DNA from: Methylophaga nitratireducenticrescens
GTDB taxonomy: Bacteria > Pseudomonadota > Gammaproteobacteria > Nitrosococcales > Methylophagaceae
NCBI RefSeq assembly: GCF_000260985.4
Contig: NC_017857.3
Location: 1,488,001 to 1,552,000 of the forward strand
Length of the DNA: 64,000 bases
Direction of reading: 5' to 3'
Shown: piece by piece, positions 1 through 8,937 of the stretch
Numbering within the stretch: position 1 is the stretch's first letter
How the letters are laid out: every line of letters starts with the position of its first letter
Translations under genes and position numbers: made by a program
The notes under the pieces: generated by a model
What the model was told of the DNA's origin: nothing
The model's database searches: none
The model's input: the letters and a program-made list of their open reading frames with translations, nothing else

Positions 1-858
<858 letters not shown>

Positions 859-881
859 TCAGAACTAATTAGCCATCTGAA

Positions 882-909
882 TTCGGTGATCGGTGCCCCG
901 GTCACCGAA
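882..909. other. Intercistronic hairpin between ectB and ectC
   Basis: A perfect 8-bp stem (TTCGGTGA / TCACCGAA) encloses a 12-base loop and is followed by AAAAAG, not a T-run. It is therefore unlikely to terminate forward transcription. It may be an mRNA processing or stabilising element that sets the ectB:ectC ratio; that role is inference. Confidence 0.4.
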
Positions 910-938
910 AAAGCCAACTAGCAATTGAGGATTAAATA

Positions 939-1343
939 ATGATCGTTAGACAATTACAGGAAGCTCAAAAAACATCTCGCCGTATTGTTTCTCCTGATGG
1001 CAATTGGGAAAGCACCCGTATGTTATTAAAAGACGACAAGATGGGGTATTCCTTTCATATCACCACGATTTATGCCGGTGCTGATTTCCGGATGCATTAC
1101 CAGAATCACCTGGAATCTGTTTATTGCATAAGTGGAGAAGGAGAGGTCGAAACGCTGGATGATGGGAAGGTATACAAAATCACTCCAGGTACGTTATACA
1201 ACCTGGACCAACACGATCGCCATATCCTGCGTGCATTCAAGGAACTCCATCTCGCCTGTGTCTTTAACCCGCCACTGAATGGTAAAGAAGTTCATAACGC
1301 CGAAGGTGCCTATGAATTAGATGCTGAGGCAGTTACTGAATAA
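939..1343 (+). CDS. ectC: L-ectoine synthase
   Basis: Cupin-fold enzyme that cyclises N-gamma-acetyl-diaminobutyrate to ectoine, the last step of the pathway. The 134-residue length is normal for EctC. The N-terminus ([10 protein letters not shown]) and the cupin core are typical: [19 protein letters not shown] (about residues 48-66), then [19 protein letters not shown], with metal- and substrate-binding residues in the family positions. The start is an ATG preceded by GAGGATTAAATA. It lies between ectB and ask in the same direction. Confidence 0.97.
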   Translation: MIVRQLQEAQKTSRRIVSPDGNWESTRMLLKDDKMGYSFHITTIYAGADFRMHYQNHLESVYCISGEGEVETLDDGKVYKITPGTLYNLDQHDRHILRAFKELHLACVFNPPLNGKEVHNAEGAYELDAEAVTE

Positions 1344-1400
1344 GAGTCAACATAACATTCCGGTTGGGTCCGGTATACAACGAATTAACAGAGAGTAGAT

Positions 1401-2843
1401 ATGAATTTTCATACGGTAGAAAAAATAGGCGGCACATCGATGAGCGACTATGTCGCCGTGCGCGACAATATTATTCTAAAACCGGTTCATAACGAGTCAA
1501 TTTACAATCGAGTGTTTGTTGTTTCAGCATATGGTGGTATTACCGATTTGTTGCTTGAGCACAAGAAAAATGGTCAGGCCGGGGTTTATGCCGAATTTGC
1601 CAATAGCTTAAACGATGATAGCTGGAAAGAAGCGATGGAAAAACTTAAACAAGAGATTTTTTCCATAAACCAGCAATTATTCAATGATAAAAAAATGTTG
1701 AAATTGGCCAATAATTTCATTGGAGAACGTTTGGAAGACGCTGAACGCGTTTTGGCTGATTTACAACGTCTTTGCCAGCATGGTCATTTTGCATTGGACA
1801 TGCATCTGGCGACAGTACGGGAAATGTTGGCCAGCATTGGTGAGGCGCATAGTGCATGGAACACAGCCGCATTATTGAAAAAAGACAAGATCAATGCTCA
1901 TTATGTTGATTTAACTGGTTGGCAGACTGACAAACACATGAAACTGGATGAGCGAATTGATAAGGCTTTTGCCAAAATTGATTTGAGCAAAGAGTTACCC
2001 ATTGTCACCGGTTATGCCCATAGCGATGATGGTCTGATGTCGACCTTTGATCGTGGCTACAGTGAAATGACTTTTAGCCGTATCGCTGTGTTGACTAATG
2101 CTAATGAAGCGATCATCCATAAAGAATTTCACTTGAGTAGTGCTGATCCACGGCTGGTCGGTGAAGAAAATGCGGTACCGATTGGCCGAACCAATTACGA
2201 TGTTGCTGATCAATTAGCCAATCTGGGTATGGAAGCCATTCACCCTAAAGCGGCAAAAGGCTTACGGCAGAATAATATTCCGTTAAGGGTAAGAAACACC
2301 TTTGAACCTGAACATGCTGGTACCTTAATTACCGGTGACTATATCAGTAGTAAACCATGTGTAGAAATTATCGCCGGTTGCAAGCACGTTTATGCGTTTG
2401 AGCTATTTGATCAAGATATGGCGGGAAATATCGAAACTTATGATCGTGAAATTTTGGCACAGATTCGTAAGAATAAGGCTCATATTATTTCCAAAGATAT
2501 TAATGCCAATACGATTACTCACTATCTTACAGCCAGCCTGAAGAATATACGCCGGATTAGTGAAGCATTACAGGAGCAATTTCCAGAAGCAGAAATTAAT
2601 CAGCAAAAAGTTGCTATTGTGTCGGCGATTGGTAGTGATATGAAAATCCCCGGTATTTTGGCGCGTACCGTCAGTGCTCTGGCTGAAAAAAATATCAGTG
2701 TACTGGCAATGCATCAATCAATGCGTCAGGTAGATATGCAATTTATTATTAATGAAGACGACTATGCTGGTGCCATCAAAAACCTGCACCGTTATCTCGT
2801 TGAAGTTCACGATCATGGAAGAGCCATATGTCTCGCTTCTTAA
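1401..2843 (+). CDS. ask: Ectoine-specific aspartokinase (Ask_Ect)
   Basis: Phosphorylates aspartate to feed aspartate semialdehyde into ectoine synthesis. It has 480 residues with an N-terminal VEKIGGTSM kinase motif, a central amino-acid-kinase domain (STFDRGYSEMTFSRIA, HKEFHLSSADPRLV) and a C-terminal ACT region (VAIVSAIGSDMKIPGILAR). Ectoine-linked aspartokinases form their own subfamily, generally regarded as escaping normal lysine/threonine feedback; this is family knowledge, not visible here. The ATG follows AGAGAGTAGAT. The 3' end overlaps the next gene by 16 bases, which suggests translational coupling. Confidence 0.95.
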   Translation: MNFHTVEKIGGTSMSDYVAVRDNIILKPVHNESIYNRVFVVSAYGGITDLLLEHKKNGQAGVYAEFANSLNDDSWKEAMEKLKQEIFSINQQLFNDKKMLKLANNFIGERLEDAERVLADLQRLCQHGHFALDMHLATVREMLASIGEAHSAWNTAALLKKDKINAHYVDLTGWQTDKHMKLDERIDKAFAKIDLSKELPIVTGYAHSDDGLMSTFDRGYSEMTFSRIAVLTNANEAIIHKEFHLSSADPRLVGEENAVPIGRTNYDVADQLANLGMEAIHPKAAKGLRQNNIPLRVRNTFEPEHAGTLITGDYISSKPCVEIIAGCKHVYAFELFDQDMAGNIETYDREILAQIRKNKAHIISKDINANTITHYLTASLKNIRRISEALQEQFPEAEINQQKVAIVSAIGSDMKIPGILARTVSALAEKNISVLAMHQSMRQVDMQFIINEDDYAGAIKNLHRYLVEVHDHGRAICLAS

Positions 2844-3736
2844 TCACTGTATGCGTGTTTTGCTTGCCAATACTGGCAAATGCTGAAGCTGAAACTGAGA
2901 AAAGCCCTCCGTTATCTGAAGCTCAGATGGAACAGTTTGAAGCTGAAATCGAAGTGTTGAAGGAACCACTATATTCACCATTTATTGAGCGTTATGTGCT
3001 GGATGAATTAAAACAGCTTCGCACTGATATGGCAGCGCAACGGAATGAGATGATTCAACAAATTGTCAATCGCGAAATCAATGCGGTGGATAAAGCAGTG
3101 ACCTATTCAACCAATACGGTCACATACTTTTTCTATCTGATTGCCGGAGCAACATCGATATTAGTTTTAGTAGGCTGGACGTCGATACGAGAAATCAAAG
3201 AGCGGGTTCATTCATTAGCTGATGAAGAGATTAATAAATTGGTTTCACAATATGAACAGCGATTGCATGCGATTGAACAGCAGCTAAATCAGAAGACGTT
3301 ACACATTGAAGAAAACCGAGAAGAAATTGAGCGAACCCAGGAATTGCAATCGTTATGGTTACGTGCCGCACAGGAAAATACCGCTTCACATAAAATTGGT
3401 ATTTACGACCACATTCTGAAAATAAAACGGGATGATTGTGAAGCTTTAACCTATAAAGCTGATGCCGTGTTGGAATTAGGTGAGCCGCAATGGGCTGCCA
3501 ATCTGTGCCATCAGGCTTTATTGATTGATCCACAAAACAGTCATGCGTTTTATCAGCTGGCATGCTCGTATACCGCCATGAATCAATTTGAAGAAGCATT
3601 GTATTACCTTAAGGAAGCCATCTCTCGTAGCGAGAGCTACCGTGAAGAGGTTTCTCAGGATCCTGCTCTGCAACCTTTGCACGATCATCCAGGATTACAA
3701 AAACTGTTATATCCCAGTGAAGAAATTAGTCAATGA
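2828..3736 (+). CDS. Membrane-anchored coiled-coil/TPR protein, unknown function
   Basis: 302 residues. An N-terminal hydrophobic stretch ending in ANAEA looks like a Sec signal peptide. A second hydrophobic segment (about 98-117, FFYLIAGATSILVLVGW) is followed by a charged coiled coil (about 120-165) and TPR-like helices (about 185-270), the clearest being AFYQLACSYTAMNQFEEALYYLKEAI. It overlaps the end of ask by 16 bases and so is probably co-translated with the ectoine operon. I do not recognise a specific function; a scaffold in the envelope is possible. It ends close to a convergent minus-strand gene. Confidence 0.75.
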   Translation: MSRFLITVCVFCLPILANAEAETEKSPPLSEAQMEQFEAEIEVLKEPLYSPFIERYVLDELKQLRTDMAAQRNEMIQQIVNREINAVDKAVTYSTNTVTYFFYLIAGATSILVLVGWTSIREIKERVHSLADEEINKLVSQYEQRLHAIEQQLNQKTLHIEENREEIERTQELQSLWLRAAQENTASHKIGIYDHILKIKRDDCEALTYKADAVLELGEPQWAANLCHQALLIDPQNSHAFYQLACSYTAMNQFEEALYYLKEAISRSESYREEVSQDPALQPLHDHPGLQKLLYPSEEISQ

Positions 3737-3760
3737 ACTTAAGTTCACCAATGGTGAGGC

Positions 3761-4297
3761 TTATTGTTCCAGGCCTGCCAACAGGTTTTTTTTCATTCCT
3801 GTACTGAAGGGATCTTTACCAAACCAGATGTTGAAATATACTTCGCCAAGCTGTGTGTTATTACTTTGACTTAGCTGTTGACCGTTTTTGAATAACACCA
3901 ACCCCGTATCGGCAGCATAACGAATATCATAACGATCACCTTTTTCGGCTGGCTGATAACCAGCATTAAACTCCAATAATGCTGGTTTTATTGACTCAAA
4001 CGTACTTTTATCCAGATTACGCTGAAGCAATTTCACAGACGAGTTTTGAAAATCCTCAGCATCAAAGCTTCGTTTATAGATAAAGGAAAGTTGAATAGTC
4101 TGACTGGTCAGTTTGGTGTCGTTACTACATTGTTCACGGTATAACGCCACATCACCGAGATTAAATAACATCACTTTGATTGGCACAGCAGAACATTGCT
4201 TTAATGTGAGTTTATCAAGTGCTATTTCCGACTCAAAACTGTTGGCGCTCACTAACTGCAGAGGCACTAGCGAAAACAACAGGATAGGTTTGATCAT
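3761..4297 (-). CDS. Chalcone-isomerase-like secreted protein
   Basis: 178 residues with a short signal peptide (MIKPILLFSLVPLQLVSA). The GDVALYREQC stretch and the C-terminal VYFNIWFGKDPFS segment resemble the bacterial chalcone-isomerase-like family (Pfam Chalcone_3), which often accompanies CFA-synthase-like gene clusters. These proteins are not expected to be flavonoid enzymes; fatty-acid binding has been suggested for the fold. Its start overlaps the stop of the upstream NTF2-like gene by 4 bases (ATGA), so its translation probably depended on that gene, which is now split by an IS. It may be reduced or silenced by polarity. Confidence 0.75.
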   Translation of the reverse strand: MIKPILLFSLVPLQLVSANSFESEIALDKLTLKQCSAVPIKVMLFNLGDVALYREQCSNDTKLTSQTIQLSFIYKRSFDAEDFQNSSVKLLQRNLDKSTFESIKPALLEFNAGYQPAEKGDRYDIRYAADTGLVLFKNGQQLSQSNNTQLGEVYFNIWFGKDPFSTGMKKNLLAGLEQ

Positions 4298-4661
4298 AAT
4301 TTTTCCCGTATTTTTCTCAGCGAATAGCCAATGATAGGTAAATGTTGATAAAAACCATCCACACCATCCCAGAAATCTTGGTGAAAAATGATTTGACCCT
4401 GTTTATTAAAACGTAATTGACTTATACCGATGGATTCGCTGTTTACCTGTTTTCCCATCACCGTAAATTGCAATCGCATGATCCATCGAACATAAAAGTC
4501 GTGTTCACCTCGGGCCACATCTTGCACCTGAGCTTCCAGCCAATCCACCTGCTGCCCGGTTTGTTGTAGATAGTCAACCAGTTCATTTCTATCAGTGATG
4601 GTCCTAAAGGTATCGTTGAAATAAAGTTGTTCAGTATAGTTTTCATGAACGATCTTCGCTA

Positions 4662-5497
4662 GATAGTGTCGTCACGAAACATTGAGCCAGAGTACCAAGC
4701 ATCTGATCTGCACGGCAGCCAAAAAGGACGCCAGATTCTTGGCATAGCGCGTCGCAATGCCGCGCCAACGCTTGAGATGCAGAAAGGCATTTTCAACCAG
4801 GTGGCGCTGCCGGTAGAGATGTCTGTCGTATTCACGTTGCGTCTTCCTGTTCTTTCGCGGCGGGATGACCGCTTGCATCCCCCGGTTTTTTGCTTTCTCA
4901 ACAATGGCATCGCTGTCGTAACCCTTGTCGGCAATCAAGTGCTGTGCTTCAAGGCCATCAATCAATGCGTCAGCTTGAGAGCAATCCGCTCGGGTAGCCT
5001 CTGTAGCAATAATTCGGACCGGCATACCATGCGCATCCACGGCCAGGTGTACCTTGGTGTTGAGCCCCCTTTTGTGCGGCTCATCCCCTGATTGCCGCCT
5101 CGTGCGCCCGCCGCATGAGGATGAACCTTGCAGTGACTGGCATCAATCATCAGCCACTCATAGTCGGGCTCATCAATTAGGCATTCCAGCAGCGCCTCCC
5201 ATACCCCCCGATCTCGCCAGCGACAGAAGCGCCGGTGGGTGTTCTTCCAATCTCCGTAACTGGCGGGCAGGTCTCGCCAGGGCGCTCCCGTGCGCAGTAT
5301 CCAGAACACCGCGTCAATGAACTGCCGGTTGTTGTGCGCAATGCCGCCCCATTGGCCGCGCTGTCCCGGGAGGTGCGGCTCCAGCAGTGCCCAGGTTGCA
5401 TCCGAAATGTCATGTCGTCGCGTGCTCTCCATCATCGAAAATACCTCGCCCAGATTGATTTGAGGGCAATTATAACAAATCCCGTGACGACAGTATC
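4662..5497 (-). mobile_element. IS5-family (IS427-type) insertion sequence, 836 bp
   Basis: Imperfect 15-bp terminal inverted repeats (GATAGTGTCGTCACG at 4662, complement of GATACTGTCGTCACG ending at 5497) are flanked by a TA on each side, consistent with a TA target duplication. The size, the two overlapping transposase frames and the short duplication match the IS427 group of IS5. Base composition is clearly more GC-rich than the neighbours, indicating recent arrival. It carries a full-length frameshifted transposase and looks intact, inserted in the NTF2-like gene. Confidence 0.92.
4672..5435 (-). CDS. IS427-type transposase, made by -1 frameshift
   Basis: Two overlapping frames: OrfA 5435-4962 (starts MMESTRRHDISDATW, first catalytic Asp in LMIDASHCKVH) and OrfB ending at 4672 (second Asp in DKGYDSDAI, Glu in RHLVENAFLHLKRW, the Y-R-E-K signature). 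An AAAAGGGGG run on the minus strand (5065-5073) lets the ribosome slip -1 and join RTKGG to LNTKVHLAVDAHG, the usual sequence of this group. The OrfB stop lies inside the left inverted repeat. All DDE residues are present, so activity is plausible. Confidence 0.88.
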
Positions 5498-5967
5498 TAA
5501 TTCGCTATGCTGAATCCGATTAAAAATACGCATAAAACCAGTGATGGTCTGATGGGTACCTAGTGGTTGCGACGCTAGTGAATCCAGGGCTTTTGGGTAG
5601 TTGTTAACATAGCTACTTTGCATAGATTTTCCATTACCAGCCACTATAAAAATGATTAAAGGTAATAACCACGTCAATTTTGTGACAAGAATATTCATTA
5701 ACATGGTGTAATTTTCCGATGAACTAAATTCCTGTCTCATCAGAACGTAAAGATTGTGAAAGTGGGGTGAAGGCTGGGGCTATTTTTTGTGGCTTACTGC
5801 GGTCAATCGGTGATGTTGATGTCTACACTACCAGCTTTTCCTTTCTCGGACGCAAAAATAGTTGCCAGCAGTTGATGGTTATGAAGGATAAACAATCCAC
5901 GGTAACTCTTCACATGCAATTCACACTTTGCTGACTAAGCTAACCACCATTAAAAAAGAGACATTTG

Positions 5968-6900
5968 ATGAAATTTATTCGACATTGGTTTGATAATGGT
6001 GAACCCCGGGTTTCTTCTGCTGAGTATGACAAGTCAGATACTGGTGTTGACTGGCTCAGAGTCATTCCTTTTATCGTGATGCATTTGGCTTGTCTGACCG
6101 TTTTATTTGTGGGCGTTTCCACTGTTGCTGTTGTTACGGCAATAACATTATATTTATTGAGAATGTTTGCCATAACAGCATTTTATCATCGTTATTTTTC
6201 ACATAAAGCCTTTAGAACTTCGCGAAAAATCCAATTTATCTTTGCCTTGATTGGCGCCAGTGCAACACAACGAGGCCCTTTATGGTGGGCGGCACACCAT
6301 CGTCAGCATCATCGCTATGCAGATCAGCCTGCCGATCCCCATTCCCCCAAGCAGGGCTTTTTTTGGAGTCATATGGGCTGGTTTCTTTCAGGAAAACATT
6401 ATCAGGCTGATTATAATCTGGTTCAAGACTGGAAAAGATTTGTCGAGCTACGTTGGCTGGATCGGTTTGATTTAATTGCTCCGGTTCTATTGGCTTTAAC
6501 CTTATTTATCTTTGGTGTATTACTGGAAAAGTTTGCACCCGAATTGAAAACCAGCGGTTGGCAAATGTTAGTGTGGGGCTATTTCATTTCAACGGTAGTG
6601 TTATTACACGTCACGTTGTTGATAAATTCCATGGCGCACCGAATTGGTAAAAAACGATACACAACAAACGATGAAAGTCGTAATAATTTTCTGTTGGCAT
6701 TACTTACTCTAGGAGAAGGTTGGCACAATAATCACCATCATTACCCGGCTTCCGCCAGACAAGGCTTTTATTGGTGGGAAGTCGATGTAAGTTACTACTT
6801 ATTAAAGCTAATGCAAAAATCAGGGCTCATCTGGGACGTTCGCACGGTGCCACTTCATAAACGTGATTCCAAGAAAATCATTCCGGAGGCTGATTTATGA
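5968..6900 (+). CDS. Membrane fatty-acid desaturase (acyl-CoA/acyl-lipid delta-9 type)
   Basis: 310 residues, di-iron integral-membrane desaturase. Three histidine boxes are visible: HRYFSH (74-79), HRQHH (111-115) and HNNHH near residue 250, with hydrophobic segments at about 33-70 and 165-215. It introduces a double bond using O2 and an electron donor. I chose ATG 5968 (preceded by AAGAGA) over the TTG one codon earlier. The 227 bases upstream separate it from the divergent NTF2-like gene and must hold both promoters. Its stop overlaps the next start by 4 bases, so it heads a tightly coupled lipid operon. Confidence 0.92.
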   Translation: MKFIRHWFDNGEPRVSSAEYDKSDTGVDWLRVIPFIVMHLACLTVLFVGVSTVAVVTAITLYLLRMFAITAFYHRYFSHKAFRTSRKIQFIFALIGASATQRGPLWWAAHHRQHHRYADQPADPHSPKQGFFWSHMGWFLSGKHYQADYNLVQDWKRFVELRWLDRFDLIAPVLLALTLFIFGVLLEKFAPELKTSGWQMLVWGYFISTVVLLHVTLLINSMAHRIGKKRYTTNDESRNNFLLALLTLGEGWHNNHHHYPASARQGFYWWEVDVSYYLLKLMQKSGLIWDVRTVPLHKRDSKKIIPEADL

Positions 6901-8159
6901 AGATTGCGATTGTGGGGGCAGGTATTTCGGGTTTGACCTCCGCGTATTATCTGGCAAAGCAACACGACGTGACGGTGTTTGAAGCGAGTAATTATCTTGG
7001 CGGTCATACCGATACCCATTTAGTCGAGGTATCCGGAAGGGCCTTTCATGTGGATACCGGTTTTATTGTTTTTAATGAACAGAATTATCCAAACTTTAGT
7101 AAGTTACTGCAGCAATTGGGCGTAGCGAGTCAGCCTACAGAGATGAGTTTTAGCGTGAGCAACACAAGTTCAGGTCTGGAATATAACGCGACGGATCTGA
7201 ATAAATTATTCTGTCAGCGTCGTAATCTGCTGAATGTCCGTTTTTATCGAATGTTATGGGATTTGGTGCGATTTTATCGTGCGGCTCCTTTACTATTAAA
7301 TGAAGAGGATGATGGTCTTACGCTAGGTCAATATCTGGCTGTTAATAATTACAGTGATATTTTTATTAATGATCATCTCATTCCAATGGCCTGTGCTTTA
7401 TGGTCTGGCCCCAGTCTTTCAGTAGTGGATTTTCCAGCACACTATTTTATTCGTTTTATGCATAACCACCATATGCTGTCGTTAACGGATCGCCCTCAAT
7501 GGCGGGTAGTTAAAGGTGGTTCAAAGACTTATGTTGACGCGCTGGTACAGCAGAGCAATGCAGAATTTATGACGGGTTCTCCAATTCATCGTATAGAACG
7601 CAGTAATCAAGGTGTGACCATAACAGTGCATGGCGAAAATTATCAATTCGATAAAGTGATTATTGCCGCCCATGCAGATCAAGCGCTTCGCATGTTGGAT
7701 CAACCTACTGAAACCGAAGTCGCTGTTTTGGGAGGCATCGGCTTTCAGCATAACGAAATGCACCTGCATACGGATAGCAATATGTTACCGGAAAATCCTT
7801 TGGCATGGGCCAGTTGGAATGTCCGGGTAGGGCCAGAGTTACAGCAGCAATGCACAGTGAGTTATCACATGAATACGCTGCAAAGTCTGGATATTCCAGC
7901 AGAGCTTATCGTGTCGTTAAATTCCGGACATCTTATTGACCCCAAAAAAGTCTTGGTGCAGCGACGTTATGCACATCCGATTTATAATCTTTCAACACTC
8001 AACGCCCAACGTCGCTGGCAGGAAATTATTGATACGCAAAATACGTTTTATTGTGGAGCCTATTGGGGCTGGGGATTTCATGAGGATGGAGTCAGGAGTG
8101 CATTGAGAGTTATCGCTGCTCTTGAAAATACTCAGCAGGGAGGCATTAATGTTACCTGA
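6897..8159 (+). CDS. FAD-dependent oxidoreductase (amine-oxidase-like, COG2907 type)
   Basis: 420 residues with an N-terminal dinucleotide-binding fold (IVGAGISGLTSAYYLAKQ, then the ribose-binding Glu in TVFEASNYLGGHTDT) and a C-terminal FAD-contact region (YCGAYWGWGFHEDG). Members of this family sit beside DUF1365 and CFA-like methylases in many Proteobacteria. An FAD protein of such a cluster is used in furan fatty acid synthesis in Rhodobacter sphaeroides (recalled precedent). The substrate here is presumably a membrane fatty acyl chain; that is inference. It starts on the ATGA overlap with the desaturase and overlaps the next gene by 11 bases. Confidence 0.88.
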   Translation: MKIAIVGAGISGLTSAYYLAKQHDVTVFEASNYLGGHTDTHLVEVSGRAFHVDTGFIVFNEQNYPNFSKLLQQLGVASQPTEMSFSVSNTSSGLEYNATDLNKLFCQRRNLLNVRFYRMLWDLVRFYRAAPLLLNEEDDGLTLGQYLAVNNYSDIFINDHLIPMACALWSGPSLSVVDFPAHYFIRFMHNHHMLSLTDRPQWRVVKGGSKTYVDALVQQSNAEFMTGSPIHRIERSNQGVTITVHGENYQFDKVIIAAHADQALRMLDQPTETEVAVLGGIGFQHNEMHLHTDSNMLPENPLAWASWNVRVGPELQQQCTVSYHMNTLQSLDIPAELIVSLNSGHLIDPKKVLVQRRYAHPIYNLSTLNAQRRWQEIIDTQNTFYCGAYWGWGFHEDGVRSALRVIAALENTQQGGINVT

Positions 8160-8937
8160 TGGAATTTATCGTGGATGGGTGCATCATCAGCGCCATTTGC
8201 CAAAAAATCATGCTTTTCAGTATCCACTGGCAATGCTGATGCTGGATCTGGATGAACTGCAATCCCATTTTAAACGCTCGCGTTTCTGGTCTTTGGAGCG
8301 CTTTAATCTGATCAGTTTTTACCGTAAGGATTATCTGCAATCCGACCTGGCTGATTTGAAACAGGCAGTGGTGGAGTTAATACAGCAACGCAGTGGTGAG
8401 TCATTCTCAGGTACGGTAAAGATCCTTACGCATCCACGTTATCTCGGGTTTATATTTAACCCAGTGACATTTTACTTCTGTTTCGAGCAGCAACAGCTTA
8501 AGTTTATTGTTGCTGAAATCAACAATACGCCGTGGAATGAACGTTATGCCTATGTATTGAAAGTGAATCAGCAACAAAGTCAGCCGTGGCGTTTTGTTTT
8601 TGATAAACAGTTTCATATTTCACCGTTTATGCCGATGGATATTCAATACCACTGGCGTTTTCAACTGGAACAAGATGCCATCAATATCAACATGGTGTTG
8701 ATGCGTGAGGGAGAACGCCAGTTTGATGCGACATTACAGACTGACTTCCAGCCAATGACCGCCAGAAGCATGCGTTGGTTACCGATTCGCTATCCGCTAC
8801 AGACACTCAGAGTGGTAATGCGCATTTATTGGCAGGCATTACGTTTATGGGGAAAACATACTCCTTCTTTCAGTCATCCCGATCAGCAGGCCGATAGTGT
8901 GACCCAACCTGTAATACGTCAAGAGGATGATAAATGA
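8149..8937 (+). CDS. DUF1365 family protein
   Basis: 262 residues. I chose ATG 8149 (MLPDGIYRGWVHHQRHLPKNHAF) because AGGGAGG lies just upstream and the family begins with the short G-x-V-x-HxR motif; an upstream TTG would add nine residues. The core HPRYLGFIFNPVTFYFCF and the ending region with SMRWLPIRYPLQTLRV are typical. The biochemical role is not established; genomically it is tied to the FAD oxidoreductase and the CFA-like methylase that flank it here, with overlaps of 11 and 4 bases. Confidence 0.88.
   Translation: MLPDGIYRGWVHHQRHLPKNHAFQYPLAMLMLDLDELQSHFKRSRFWSLERFNLISFYRKDYLQSDLADLKQAVVELIQQRSGESFSGTVKILTHPRYLGFIFNPVTFYFCFEQQQLKFIVAEINNTPWNERYAYVLKVNQQQSQPWRFVFDKQFHISPFMPMDIQYHWRFQLEQDAININMVLMREGERQFDATLQTDFQPMTARSMRWLPIRYPLQTLRVVMRIYWQALRLWGKHTPSFSHPDQQADSVTQPVIRQEDDK

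Larger units (their letters stand above)
4294..5740 (-). pseudogene. NTF2/SnoaL-like gene interrupted by an IS element
   Basis: The C-terminal part (4294-4661) reads in one frame through AKIVHENYTEQLYFNDTF and the RWIMRLQF segment typical of small SnoaL/NTF2-like proteins. The N-terminal part (5498-5740) reads through ALDSLASQPL and FMRIFNRIQHSEL. Removing 4662-5497 plus one copy of a duplicated TA joins the halves in frame as FNRIQHSEL-AKIVHEN, so the parent gene was intact before insertion. The true start is uncertain: ATGs at 5740, 5704, 5698 and 5632 are possible, the first three giving a hydrophobic N-terminus. The family is a common partner of CFA-like lipid clusters. The product is presumably inactive. 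Confidence 0.8.

Noticed and set aside
4666-5091. Plus-strand frames of up to 141 codons across the IS
   Set aside because: They are antisense shadows of the GC-rich transposase gene.
4655-5507. TTCGCTA as a 7-base IS target duplication
   Set aside because: Using it would leave the rejoined NTF2-like gene frameshifted with an early stop, whereas a TA duplication restores the frame and fits the symmetric inverted repeats.
5741-5967. ECF-sigma (RpoE/ChrR-type) promoter for the lipid operon
   Set aside because: Similar clusters can be under such control, but I could not find a convincing TGATCC/TAAG pair.
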